From contig PBKG01000006.1 of NCBI GenBank assembly GCA_002722095.1, positions 164,669 to 228,668 of the forward strand: a stretch of 64,000 bases of DNA. Direction: 5' to 3'. Shown here in pieces: positions 34,022 to 42,310 of the stretch. The notes under the pieces were generated by a model. It searched no databases and had not been told where the DNA came from. It saw only the letters and a program-made list of their open reading frames with translations. The position numbers and the translations under genes are program-made. Source of the DNA: Rhodospirillaceae bacterium. GTDB taxonomy: Bacteria > Pseudomonadota > Alphaproteobacteria > UBA8366. Positions within the stretch are counted from its first letter, which is position 1; every line of letters starts with the position of its first letter.

Positions 34022-34408
34022 TTAATCGGTGGTCGAAACTATTTTGGAAATTTCATCCACGAGTTCGACGCCGTCGCGAGTATAGACCACCCGGTTACCA
34101 TCGACCGCAACTGCCGCCGGAAATAGTTTTTGTCCCGTACATGGTCCTTCGACACATTCGCCATCTTCGATACGGAACCATGCGGCATGGGAATCGCAAA
34201 ACAACAAGTCCGGGTCATCCTCGTCGAGAAAATGGCCAAGCTGATGACCATCGAGCCGGGATCCGATATGAGGGCAAAGGTTTACATAGGCCTTCACGTC
34301 TTCGCCCCGACGGATGACGATAAGACGTTGTGCAATTTCACCACCTTCGACATTGAAGCCTCGCGCTTCACCGTCTTCGAGCTCGTCAAGGCGGCAGAGT
34401 TCGAGCAT
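34022..34408 (-). CDS. Rieske [2Fe-2S] ferredoxin-like protein
   Basis: 128 residues. One Rieske domain: CPH (C45, H47 in NLCPHIGSRLDG) and CDSH (C71, H74), followed by ECVEGPC. It is a stand-alone domain of the size of dioxygenase ferredoxins or of Rieske proteins associated with assimilatory nitrite reductases. No matching oxygenase alpha subunit or reductase lies in the window, and TauD-type enzymes need no ferredoxin. Located between asparaginase-like and nitrile hydratase genes. Confidence 0.88.
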   Translation of the reverse strand: MLELCRLDELEDGEARGFNVEGGEIAQRLIVIRRGEDVKAYVNLCPHIGSRLDGHQLGHFLDEDDPDLLFCDSHAAWFRIEDGECVEGPCTGQKLFPAAVAVDGNRVVYTRDGVELVDEISKIVSTTD

Positions 34409-34417
34409 GACCGAAAC

Positions 34418-35410
34418 TCAATACTCCGCAAACATGCGCCGGAGTTCGTCGGTCTCCTTCGAAACCGTAAGCGCCATCATGGCCAGAATACGGGCCTTTT
34501 GCGGGTTAAGATTATCGGCACTGACCCAACCCTGATTGAAATATTCCGAACGATCGAGTACGCGGCCGCTACCGGCACGACAGGAGAAGATCACAGAAAT
34601 ACCTTTAGCGTTCGCCTCCTGCAGGGCTTCCTTCTGTTCGGGCGCGGGGCTGCCCGGGGCCATCGTCGCGATTACGATTGCTTCCGCACCGCCCTCAATG
34701 GAAGCGGTGACATGGTCTCCAGGTGCACCGGCATAGGAATAAACGATGTCCACCCGAGGCAGGCTATCGCGGCCGGACATTTCGAATTCCGTATCCGGCG
34801 CGTGGCGGCGGGTTGGTTTGCGGTAGATCGAAATGCGGTCGTCCGGGTCCGCATGCCCCAGCATCCCCATATCCGGCGCCCGGAAGGTCTGAAGCCGGTA
34901 GGTGGAGCTCTTGGTTACGTCGCGCGCGCTTTGAATCTCATTATTAAGCAGCGTCAGCACGCCCATGCCCCGGCATTCGGGCGCACCGGCAACCTGCAGT
35001 CCGTTGCGCAGATTCATTCCGCCATCGGTCGCAAAACCCGACGATGGCCTCTGGGCGCCGATCACGACAACCGTCTGCGGCGATTTATGGGCGAGATGGA
35101 GGAAATAGGCGGTTTCTTCCAGGCTAGCGGTACCGTGGGTGACAACAACTCCATCATGACCCTTGGCCGCATCTTCCACCCGGGCCAGCAGTTCAAGCCA
35201 TGTGGCCGGCCCAACGGCGGAGCTTGAGATACGACCGAAATCGATAGGCGTTACATCGGCGGCGGATGCCGCCTCGGGAAAGAGTTTCAGCAAGTCCTCC
35301 GGTCCATAGCGCTCCCCGTTAGCGCCGTAATCGAAAACGTCCAGGCTGTCTTTGCCTTTGGACCCGATCGTCCCACCGGTGGTGATAAGGGCAATTTTTG
35401 GTTTAGACAT
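34418..35410 (-). CDS. asparaginase/glutaminase-family protein with altered active site
   Basis: 330 residues, cytoplasmic (no signal), ATG 35410 behind GAGGTAGCAAC. First catalytic loop TTGGTIGS (nucleophile T14) is intact and the later SARDVTK Lys (K167) is present. The second signature is HGTASLEETAYFL: T94 is kept but the substrate-binding Asp that normally follows (HGTD) is A95. This change should weaken binding of the amino-acid carboxylate/amino group, suggesting an amidase for another amide, such as the nitrile hydratase product. Gap to the Rieske gene is 9 nt. Confidence 0.88.
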   Translation of the reverse strand: MSKPKIALITTGGTIGSKGKDSLDVFDYGANGERYGPEDLLKLFPEAASAADVTPIDFGRISSSAVGPATWLELLARVEDAAKGHDGVVVTHGTASLEETAYFLHLAHKSPQTVVVIGAQRPSSGFATDGGMNLRNGLQVAGAPECRGMGVLTLLNNEIQSARDVTKSSTYRLQTFRAPDMGMLGHADPDDRISIYRKPTRRHAPDTEFEMSGRDSLPRVDIVYSYAGAPGDHVTASIEGGAEAIVIATMAPGSPAPEQKEALQEANAKGISVIFSCRAGSGRVLDRSEYFNQGWVSADNLNPQKARILAMMALTVSKETDELRRMFAEY

Positions 35411-35419
35411 GTTGCTACC

Positions 35420-36934
35420 TCAACCTTTGCAGAATTTTTTTGCGTCCACGATCAACTTCGCGCGGGATTTTTCGACCCGCCTGACAACGGCACCGATCGC
35501 ACTCTTATCCTGGCGCAATCCTTTATTCCGGGCGGTGATCATTTCACGCATTCGTTTCGGGCCGGGCCCTCCGGTCAACTCGCGCAATTCGATATTGCGC
35601 GCCGGATCGAGCGCCTCGGAAACCGCCGCCTCGGACATTCCGAGCTTTTTGCCGAACAGCTCCATCGCAGCGTCGTCAAGATCAGCCGAGCGAATATCGG
35701 TTGCGATACCGCCTTTTTCCACCGTGTTGCGTACCACCGTACCGACCACGTTGTGCGCCATGCGGAACGAGAGCCCCGTCTCGCGCACGATGACATCGGA
35801 TAGTTCGGTCGCGGTACCGAACCCGATCTCTGCAGACCGGCGCATCACGTCCTTGTTCACCGTGATCGCACCTAGCACCTCATCCAGTAAAGACAAGATA
35901 TTGCGTGCGTGCCGGCAGGCATCCAGGGTCGGTTCGTTAAGCGCCGTCACCCCATCTCCAACATCGCTGAGCGACGTGTTCTTGACGCAAGCAGACGTCG
36001 CGGAAAATGCGCCGCCCACCATCGCCGCCACTGCCTTGATATGTTCGAGGGCCGCAGGGTTTTTCTTTTGCGGCATGATCGACGAAACCGACGAATGCTC
36101 ATCGCCGGTCTCGATGAAACGATACTCAAAGGTATTCCAGGCCTGCAAGTCGAACGCGAGACGGGAAATATTCGTCATCAAAATCGAAAGGGCGGCGGTC
36201 GTTTCCATTGCATCGTCACGGTTGGAAACCGCGTCATAAGCGATCTCCAACGGCTTGGCGAAACCGAGCGCCTTGGAGACATATTTGCGGTCGAGAGGAA
36301 ATGCGGTCGTGGTCAACGCGCCGGCACCCAACGGGCATTGGTCCGTATGGACGAGCGCGCCCTTGAGCCGGGTGAAATCGCGCTCAAACAGATCGGCAAC
36401 GGTGAGCAGGTAATAACCGAGCGTGATCGGCTGGGCATGCTGGGAATGGGTGTAGCCCGGCATCACTGTCTTTATGTGTTTACGCGCGAGCTTGAGCACC
36501 GTGGCCCGCAATTGCGCAAGATAGGGCAGGATTTCCAGCATTTCGGCTCGAAGCGCCATGCGCCAGGCGGTGGTGTGCATGTCGTTTCGGCTGCGCCCCG
36601 TATGGAGCCGCCCGCCCACCTCCGGGCCCAGCTTGGAAACGATATGGCGTTCCGTATAGGAATAGAGCCCTTCGAGCTTGTAATCGATGCCGAGCATCTC
36701 GGGTCCCTTGGATTGAATTTGCAGCACCACCTTTAGGATCTTCTTAAGGTCTTTGGCCGAAACGATTTTCTGCTTCGCCAGCATCAATCCGTGCGCCAGA
36801 TGGATTTGCATCTCGGTATCGAAATTATATTTGAGGTCTTTGGCGACCTTAGCGTTGAAATAGGTGTCGACGAAAATGTCCGACGGCGGTTTTTTCAACC
36901 GTTCGCGCAGATTGACTTCCGATTTGCCGGCCAT
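35420..36934 (-). CDS. argininosuccinate lyase-like fumarase/aspartase superfamily enzyme
   Basis: 504 residues, about 40 longer than housekeeping ArgH. GGRLHTGRSRNDMHTT (108-122), GYTHSQHAQP (160-169; catalytic His H163) and SSIMPQKKNP (284-293; catalytic Ser in the flexible loop) are the three superfamily regions. First gene of the operon with asparaginase-like, Rieske and nitrile hydratase genes, which suggests beta-elimination from an aspartate-derived or aminosuccinate-type substrate rather than arginine biosynthesis. AGGGGGAGGG precedes ATG 36934. Confidence 0.88.
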   Translation of the reverse strand: MAGKSEVNLRERLKKPPSDIFVDTYFNAKVAKDLKYNFDTEMQIHLAHGLMLAKQKIVSAKDLKKILKVVLQIQSKGPEMLGIDYKLEGLYSYTERHIVSKLGPEVGGRLHTGRSRNDMHTTAWRMALRAEMLEILPYLAQLRATVLKLARKHIKTVMPGYTHSQHAQPITLGYYLLTVADLFERDFTRLKGALVHTDQCPLGAGALTTTAFPLDRKYVSKALGFAKPLEIAYDAVSNRDDAMETTAALSILMTNISRLAFDLQAWNTFEYRFIETGDEHSSVSSIMPQKKNPAALEHIKAVAAMVGGAFSATSACVKNTSLSDVGDGVTALNEPTLDACRHARNILSLLDEVLGAITVNKDVMRRSAEIGFGTATELSDVIVRETGLSFRMAHNVVGTVVRNTVEKGGIATDIRSADLDDAAMELFGKKLGMSEAAVSEALDPARNIELRELTGGPGPKRMREMITARNKGLRQDKSAIGAVVRRVEKSRAKLIVDAKKFCKG

Positions 36935-37047
36935 GGAGCCCTCCCCCTAAATATTTGCCGCGAGTTTAGGCGAAGCCGTCCCAGATGGCTATCGCACGTC
37001 GCCTGCCCGATGCTACAAAATCCCCAAATATCGTGGGAGGACGTCGT
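36935..37047. promoter_or_regulatory. divergent promoter space between lyase and enolase-superfamily operons
   Basis: 113 nt between ATGs of two outward-facing operons. It must drive the long + strand dioxygenase operon (37048 to about 54263) and the - nitrile hydratase operon. AAATATTTG at 36949-36957 and CCAAATATCG near 37024 are short AT tracts; no strong -35/-10 pair or inverted repeat is convincing. The + side has GGGAGGACGTCGT as ribosome site. Confidence 0.35.
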
Positions 37048-38157
37048 ATGAAAATCGATAAAGTCGAAGCCATCGCCATCGAGGTGCCACTGCCGAAACC
37101 CTTTGCCGGTGCCACCTATACGGTGCCGACCCGCAACACCATCGTTACCCGTATCTACACCGATGATGGTCTGGTGAGCGAGGTATACAACGGCGATAAC
37201 CGCAAATGCGGACCCGAAGTCGCACGTATCGTCAATGAAGATATCGCTCCGCTGATTATGGGTCTCGATCCGACTTGCCATGAGGCCGTGTGGGAGCAGG
37301 CCTTCAAAATCACGACGCCCCAGGGTGACCGCAAATATCTCATGGAAGCGGTCGCCTGCGCCGATACCGCGGTTTGGGATTTGAAGGGCAAGGCGCTTGG
37401 CGTCAGCGTCAACCGGTTGATGGGGGGACACCGTCAGCGAATCCCGATCACCGCCACCGGCGGCTACTATCAAGAAGGTCGAACCGTCGAAAGCTTCGGC
37501 GAAGAAATGAAATGGCTGATCAGCGTCGGTATGGGCGGATGCAAGTTCAAGGTCGGCGGCCTGACGCCCGAAGAAGATTACGAGCGCGTCGCGTCCGCAC
37601 GCGAAGGCGCGGGGCCCGATTTCATCCTCGGTTGCGATGCCAACCAAGGCTGGACAATCGACGAGGCAGCACGGTTCGCCGAGCTGGTCGAGCCACTGAA
37701 CATTACCTGGTTCGAGGAGCCGGTGCGTTGGCAGGATGACGTGCGTACGATGGCGGAACTCAGAAAACGTATCTCCATTCCCATCAATGCAGGCCAAAGC
37801 GAAATGACCAGCTGGGCCGTAAGACGGCTGCTAGATGCGGATGCGGTCGACATCGTCAATTTCGACATGTCTCACGGCGGCGGGCCCACGGAGTGGTTAC
37901 GCGCGGCCACCATGTGCGGTTCGGTCGGTGTCAAAATGCTGCACCACGAGGAAACCCATCTCGCGGTGCATGCGCTCGCTGCGGTACCGCACGGCCTCTA
38001 CACCGATTGCTTCCCCGATCCTGACCGCGATCCGATCTGGGACAAGATGATCGTCAACCGACCCAACGTCGCGGATGGCTATATCGATGTACCGCAAGGC
38101 CCCGGATTCGATATCCAGCTCGATTGGGATGCGATCAAAAAATACACCATCAGCTAA
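37048..38157 (+). CDS. mandelate racemase/muconate-lactonizing enzyme (enolase superfamily)
   Basis: 369 residues from ATG 37048. Capping domain 1-120, TIM barrel with K166-F-K168 (CKFKVGG), metal ligands D197 (GCDANQGW), E223 (WFEEPV) and E252 (NAGQSE), and NFDMSHGGGP plus MLHHEETH on the far side supplying Asp/His. A KxK and His-containing site is typical of the mandelate racemase subgroup, which abstracts the alpha proton of 2-hydroxy acids (racemases and acid sugar dehydratases). It leads the + operon; a hydroxy acid made by a dioxygenase could be its substrate. Confidence 0.9.
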   Translation: MKIDKVEAIAIEVPLPKPFAGATYTVPTRNTIVTRIYTDDGLVSEVYNGDNRKCGPEVARIVNEDIAPLIMGLDPTCHEAVWEQAFKITTPQGDRKYLMEAVACADTAVWDLKGKALGVSVNRLMGGHRQRIPITATGGYYQEGRTVESFGEEMKWLISVGMGGCKFKVGGLTPEEDYERVASAREGAGPDFILGCDANQGWTIDEAARFAELVEPLNITWFEEPVRWQDDVRTMAELRKRISIPINAGQSEMTSWAVRRLLDADAVDIVNFDMSHGGGPTEWLRAATMCGSVGVKMLHHEETHLAVHALAAVPHGLYTDCFPDPDRDPIWDKMIVNRPNVADGYIDVPQGPGFDIQLDWDAIKKYTIS

Positions 38158-38184
38158 CGACGTCGCCCAAACCGGTAGCAACCT

Positions 38185-38991
38185 ATGATTTTCGGCATCA
38201 CGCCGTTCGAGACGATCTCGATTGCGTCCGCCATCGGGCTGGCGGCCATCTATTTCATCGCCTTTGCCCTGCGCGGATTAATTGGATTCGGCTCCTCGAC
38301 GCCCGCGATTATTGGCGGCGCGTGGCTTTTGCCTCCCCATGATGCGGTGCTGTTCGCCGTCATGGCGTCGCTTTACGCCCAGGCCCAACTACTGCCCAAA
38401 GGATTCAAGACCTGCGACCGCAGAATCATCGGCCCGATGATCGCCGGCGTCATTCTGTCCATGGCGCTCGGCATCTGGTTGTTTGCAATTCTCAAGGCTG
38501 ATTGGCTAACCCTGGTTATCGGCGCAACGCTGATTCTCGCGGTGTTGGCGGAAAAGCTCCAGATAGCCGAAAAAATACTTTCCGGTGTCGATCTCCATAG
38601 TTTCCGCGTGCCCTTTACCGTTACCGCCTTCAGCGGCATTTTCGCCGGCATGGCGGGTGTCGGCGCCACCTTCATGACTGCAATTTACGTCCGATGGGCG
38701 ACACCTGACCTGGCGACCTTCCGCGGAACCCAGTTTCTTTTCGCGGGTTTCATGGGAATTTGGCGTGCGATCGTCGTCCTCGCGGCCGGTCTTGTTTCAT
38801 TGCAGCTCTTTATCGACTCGCTGTTTCTAATCCCCATGATCTTCCTGGGCGGATGGGCGGGATTGAAAATTGGCGACAGGATCGATGGCAAGCGCTACGG
38901 CAAGGTTATCCAGACCGTATTGGTTCTTGCCGCCATCAGCTTGATATGGAAAGGGGTGCAGGCGATTTTGGATAACGGGGTGCCTGCGTGA
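38185..38991 (+). CDS. TauE/SafE family transporter, tandem copy 1
   Basis: 268 residues, eight or so helices. Signature FALRGLIGFGSSTPAIIGGAWLLPPHDAVL (about 26-54) contains the GFGS/PPH pattern shared by the next two genes, which form a tandem triplicate. GMAGVGATFMTAIYVRWA is the second repeat motif. Stop overlaps the next start (GTGA). TauE/SafE pumps commonly export sulfite or sulfonate breakdown products. Confidence 0.9.
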   Translation: MIFGITPFETISIASAIGLAAIYFIAFALRGLIGFGSSTPAIIGGAWLLPPHDAVLFAVMASLYAQAQLLPKGFKTCDRRIIGPMIAGVILSMALGIWLFAILKADWLTLVIGATLILAVLAEKLQIAEKILSGVDLHSFRVPFTVTAFSGIFAGMAGVGATFMTAIYVRWATPDLATFRGTQFLFAGFMGIWRAIVVLAAGLVSLQLFIDSLFLIPMIFLGGWAGLKIGDRIDGKRYGKVIQTVLVLAAISLIWKGVQAILDNGVPA

Positions 38992-39779
38992 CGATCTTCG
39001 GAGTCGAAACCTTTGTCGGGCTGAGCCCGTTGCTCGTAGCCCTATTGGGCTTCATCTATTTCGCCGCCGCCTTCATTCGCGGCCTTTTAGGATTTGGTTC
39101 CGGCGCTCCGTCGGTGCTGTTCGGCGCCTTTATTCTGCCGCCCCACGAAGCGGTGATCCTCTCCATCGTCGTCGCGACGCTTGCGCAACTCATCCTGCTC
39201 AAGGACGGAATCCGCGACGGGTCCTACGTCACGTCGACACCGATCATGATCGGGTTCGCGATCGCCTCGATTTTGGGTGTATGGATTTTCGCCAATTTGC
39301 GGGCGGAGTGGCTGACCCTAATGCTGGGTCTGTTGCTGATTACGGCCACCCTTGGCGATCTCACCGATGCCATGACCCGGTTCGCATCCAAACTCGATTT
39401 GACCAAAACTCGCGTACCTTTCGGGATCGGTATGCTCGCCGGCCTTGCGGGCTCGATCGGCGGTGCCGGTATCGGCTATTTCCTGTCGGTCTATGTGCGG
39501 TGGGCCAGCAGCTCGCCGGCGGAATTTCGCGGCAATAATATTCTCATTTCCACCTTTACCTGCATCTGGCGGATCGGGGCTTTCGCCGCTTTCGGACTGC
39601 TAGCCTGGCACTATTTGACCGGTCTTCTAATCCTGGTGCCAGCAATAATTACAGGCAACTGGCTCGGCTCCAAAGCTTCCGGCGAACTGACACCGGAGCG
39701 CTATTTCCGCATTTTTCAGCTAGTTCTGCTGTTCGGCGCCATCATCCTGACCATCAAAGGCGTGCGAGGGTTGATCTAA
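38988..39779 (+). CDS. TauE/SafE family transporter, tandem copy 2
   Basis: 263 residues starting at GTG 38988 inside the previous stop. FIRGLLGFGSGAPSVLFGAFILPPHEAVI (about 28-56) and SIGGAGIGYFLSVYVRWASSSPAEFRG mark the two inverted halves. Differs from copy 1 mainly in the central loop (DLTDAMTRFASKLDLTKTR). Four nt before copy 3. Confidence 0.9.
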   Translation: MTIFGVETFVGLSPLLVALLGFIYFAAAFIRGLLGFGSGAPSVLFGAFILPPHEAVILSIVVATLAQLILLKDGIRDGSYVTSTPIMIGFAIASILGVWIFANLRAEWLTLMLGLLLITATLGDLTDAMTRFASKLDLTKTRVPFGIGMLAGLAGSIGGAGIGYFLSVYVRWASSSPAEFRGNNILISTFTCIWRIGAFAAFGLLAWHYLTGLLILVPAIITGNWLGSKASGELTPERYFRIFQLVLLFGAIILTIKGVRGLI

Positions 39780-39783
39780 ATCC

Positions 39784-40578
39784 ATGATTTTTGGCCTCAC
39801 CCCGTTCGCCAATCTGTCACTGGAATTTATTCTCCTGGTGTTCGTGATTAACTGGTTCGGCTACACGCTGCGCGGCGCCTTCGGGTTTGGTGCCGGTCTA
39901 CCGATCGTACTCTTCATGAGCCTGATTATTCCCCCACACGAAGCGGTGTTGCTGCACAGCACGGCGACATTGGTCTCCCAAGTGCAATTGTTGCCGCAGG
40001 GAGTTCGCGACGGCGACTGGAAGATTTCGAAATCTCTCATCCTGGGCTTTTTCGTTTCGACGATTTTGGGCGTGATGGTTTTCTCGGCACTGAAAGAAGA
40101 CCAACTCAAAATTGCCATGGGTGGTTTGTTGCTGTTCGTAATACTCGCCGACATGGGCAATCTGCGCGATTGGGTCGCCGCCCGGCTCGATCTTCGCCGG
40201 CCGATCGTACCGTTCGGCTATGCCGGTGCCGCCGGGATCATCGGCACGATTTCCGGCGGCGGCACCGGCTATTTTCTTTCGGTTTACCTCAAATGGGCGA
40301 CTGACAGCCCCCGTGCCTTTCGCGGGACAAGCCTCCTAATGGCGGTGTTCTATGCGGCTTGGCGATTTATCGCTTTTGCCATTGCCGGCTGGGTATCTTG
40401 GCAATTGGTTCTGAACGCACTTTGTCTGATCCCGGTCATTTTGCTGGGGGGCATCACCGGCCGTCTCGTTTCGGAGAGACTAAGCGCCCCTGCCTTTTAC
40501 CGTGGTGTTCAGATATTATTGATATTCGCAGCAATCCTTCTGGTGCTCAAAGGCGCGGATCTATTGCCAAAAGGCTGA
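39784..40578 (+). CDS. TauE/SafE family transporter, tandem copy 3
   Basis: 264 residues. LRGAFGFGAGLPIVLFMSLIIPPHEAVLL (about 27-55) and TISGGGTGYFLSVYLKWATDSPRAFRG repeat the two motifs of copies 1 and 2. Three adjacent paralogues suggest either three substrates or a hetero-oligomer; TauE/SafE proteins usually act alone. The first dioxygenase of the + set starts 4 nt later. Confidence 0.9.
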   Translation: MIFGLTPFANLSLEFILLVFVINWFGYTLRGAFGFGAGLPIVLFMSLIIPPHEAVLLHSTATLVSQVQLLPQGVRDGDWKISKSLILGFFVSTILGVMVFSALKEDQLKIAMGGLLLFVILADMGNLRDWVAARLDLRRPIVPFGYAGAAGIIGTISGGGTGYFLSVYLKWATDSPRAFRGTSLLMAVFYAAWRFIAFAIAGWVSWQLVLNALCLIPVILLGGITGRLVSERLSAPAFYRGVQILLIFAAILLVLKGADLLPKG

Positions 40579-40582
40579 ATCG

Positions 40583-41428
40583 ATGACGATCACCGTAGAA
40601 CCGTTAAGCGATGCCATGGGCGCCGAGATCAAAGGGCTCGATCTCGGTGCTGCCATAAGCGAAGCCGACAAGCGCTCGGTCGTCGAGGCTTTCCTAGAAC
40701 ATCATTTACTTTGCGTTCCGAGCGGTGTGCTCGATCCGTCGGATTTCGTCCGCTTCGCCTCAATCTTCGGCGAAGTGCAACCGCAGCTCTACCGTCACCG
40801 GTTTCATCCCGACGAACCATTGGTATCAGTGATGAAAAGCGAGATGACGGAGCAGCAGGCCGCGCAGCCAGATCAAATTCGCGTCACCGGCTGGCATACG
40901 GATGACTCCTATTTTCCCACGCCCTGCAAGGCGACGTTGCTACAGGCGATAGAACTGCCAGAGAGCGGCGGCGCCACAAGGTTCTGCAATTTGCGCGCGG
41001 CCTATGACGATCTCGACGAGACGACAAAGGAAGAACTCGACGGCCTGCACGCGGTCCATTGTTACGATACGCCCCGCGCCGCTGCACGCGCCAAAGACCG
41101 CACCCAAGTGGAGCAATCGGAAACCGAAAAGCCGGCGACGCATCCGATCGTCTGCACTCATCCGGATACCGGCCGCAAATCGCTCTACCTGAATTTCAAT
41201 CGCGTGGACCGGGTAGAGGAACTGGATCAAAAGGGTAGCGATGCGTTACTCGATCGGCTGTTCGTCCATATTGACCAGCCACGGTTCCACTACCATCATG
41301 CTTGGCGTAGGGGCGATATTTTGATGTGGGACAATCGTTGTACCATGCATGCGGCGGTGCCCGATTACGCGCCTGGCGTGATGCGTTTGCATCATCGAAT
41401 ATTATTGCGCGGTACCGCGCCGGCCTGA
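40583..41428 (+). CDS. TauD/TfdA family dioxygenase, array B member 1
   Basis: 281 residues. H105, D107 (GWHTDDSY) and H256 (TMHAAVPDY); 2OG arginines in MRLHHRILL. Second core strand HLLCVPSGVLDP lacks the usual RDQ, replaced by PSG. LYLNFNRVDRVEELD replaces the YxNPxR strand. ATG 40583 is preceded by AAAAGGC. Shares PCKATLL after the HTD motif with the next gene, its closest relative in the set. Confidence 0.92.
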   Translation: MTITVEPLSDAMGAEIKGLDLGAAISEADKRSVVEAFLEHHLLCVPSGVLDPSDFVRFASIFGEVQPQLYRHRFHPDEPLVSVMKSEMTEQQAAQPDQIRVTGWHTDDSYFPTPCKATLLQAIELPESGGATRFCNLRAAYDDLDETTKEELDGLHAVHCYDTPRAAARAKDRTQVEQSETEKPATHPIVCTHPDTGRKSLYLNFNRVDRVEELDQKGSDALLDRLFVHIDQPRFHYHHAWRRGDILMWDNRCTMHAAVPDYAPGVMRLHHRILLRGTAPA

Positions 41429-41464
41429 GCCACGCCCGACCGTGCATGAGGGAGGAATTGGATT

Positions 41465-42310
41465 ATGGCGATTGAGGTTCGCCCGTTCGATGCACCGATG
41501 GGTGTCGAAATCACCGGGCTCAATTTTAACGATCCGCTGGAAAAGGAAACGGTCAACGCGCTCAACAAGGCATTTCTAGACCATCATGTACTTTGCATCC
41601 GCGACCAGGACATTTCCATGGATCGCTTTCTTGAAATCGCCCAAGCCTTCGGCACACCGCAGGTCCAAAAGGTGAAGTACTACGCCCACCCGGACACAAA
41701 TTTGATTTCCGTCATCTCTCCACAGGTCAATCGCGATCGCGACGGCAAAAGAGGCAAGCCGCTGGTGCGTGGAAGCTCTTTCCATACGGATCACTCCTAC
41801 TGGCCACGGCCCTGCAAGGCCACGATGCTGCACGGCATTCAAGTACCCTCCAAGGGAGGCGAAACGCGATTTTGCGACATGCATCGCGCATATGAAGATT
41901 TGTCCGACAGCATGAAAGAAAAACTCAAAGGGCTGCGGGGTATTCACCGCATAACCGCGCGGCGCCAGAAAACCGGCCGCAAACACTATTCGAAAGATGA
42001 ATTCGACGACGGCCCAACAGGGATTCATCCACTGACCCGAACCCACGACGAGACCGGACGACGGGCGATCTACATCAACCCCAATCGGATGGACGGCATC
42101 GAAGGGTGGAGCGACGAGGATAGCGACGCGCTTCTGGACGAATTGGAGACTCTCTGCATTAAATCCGAATATCAATACCACCACCATTGGCACCTCAATG
42201 ATGTGTTGATTTGGGACAACCGGTCGGTAATGCATGCGGCGACGGCGAATTTCACCGAACCCCGCCGGCTTTACCGAATACTTCTGGAAGGAAAGGAACC
42301 GGTCGAATGA
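41465..42310 (+). CDS. TauD/TfdA family dioxygenase, array B member 2
   Basis: 281 residues, GGGAGGAATTGGATT before ATG 41465. H107, D109 (SFHTDHSY; Phe instead of Trp before His) and H257 (VMHAATANF); arginines in PRRLYRILL. Basic central region KRGKPLVRGSS and HRITARRQKTGRKHYSKDEF are far more basic than in siblings. Stop overlaps the rhodanese start (ATGA). Confidence 0.92.
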   Translation: MAIEVRPFDAPMGVEITGLNFNDPLEKETVNALNKAFLDHHVLCIRDQDISMDRFLEIAQAFGTPQVQKVKYYAHPDTNLISVISPQVNRDRDGKRGKPLVRGSSFHTDHSYWPRPCKATMLHGIQVPSKGGETRFCDMHRAYEDLSDSMKEKLKGLRGIHRITARRQKTGRKHYSKDEFDDGPTGIHPLTRTHDETGRRAIYINPNRMDGIEGWSDEDSDALLDELETLCIKSEYQYHHHWHLNDVLIWDNRSVMHAATANFTEPRRLYRILLEGKEPVE

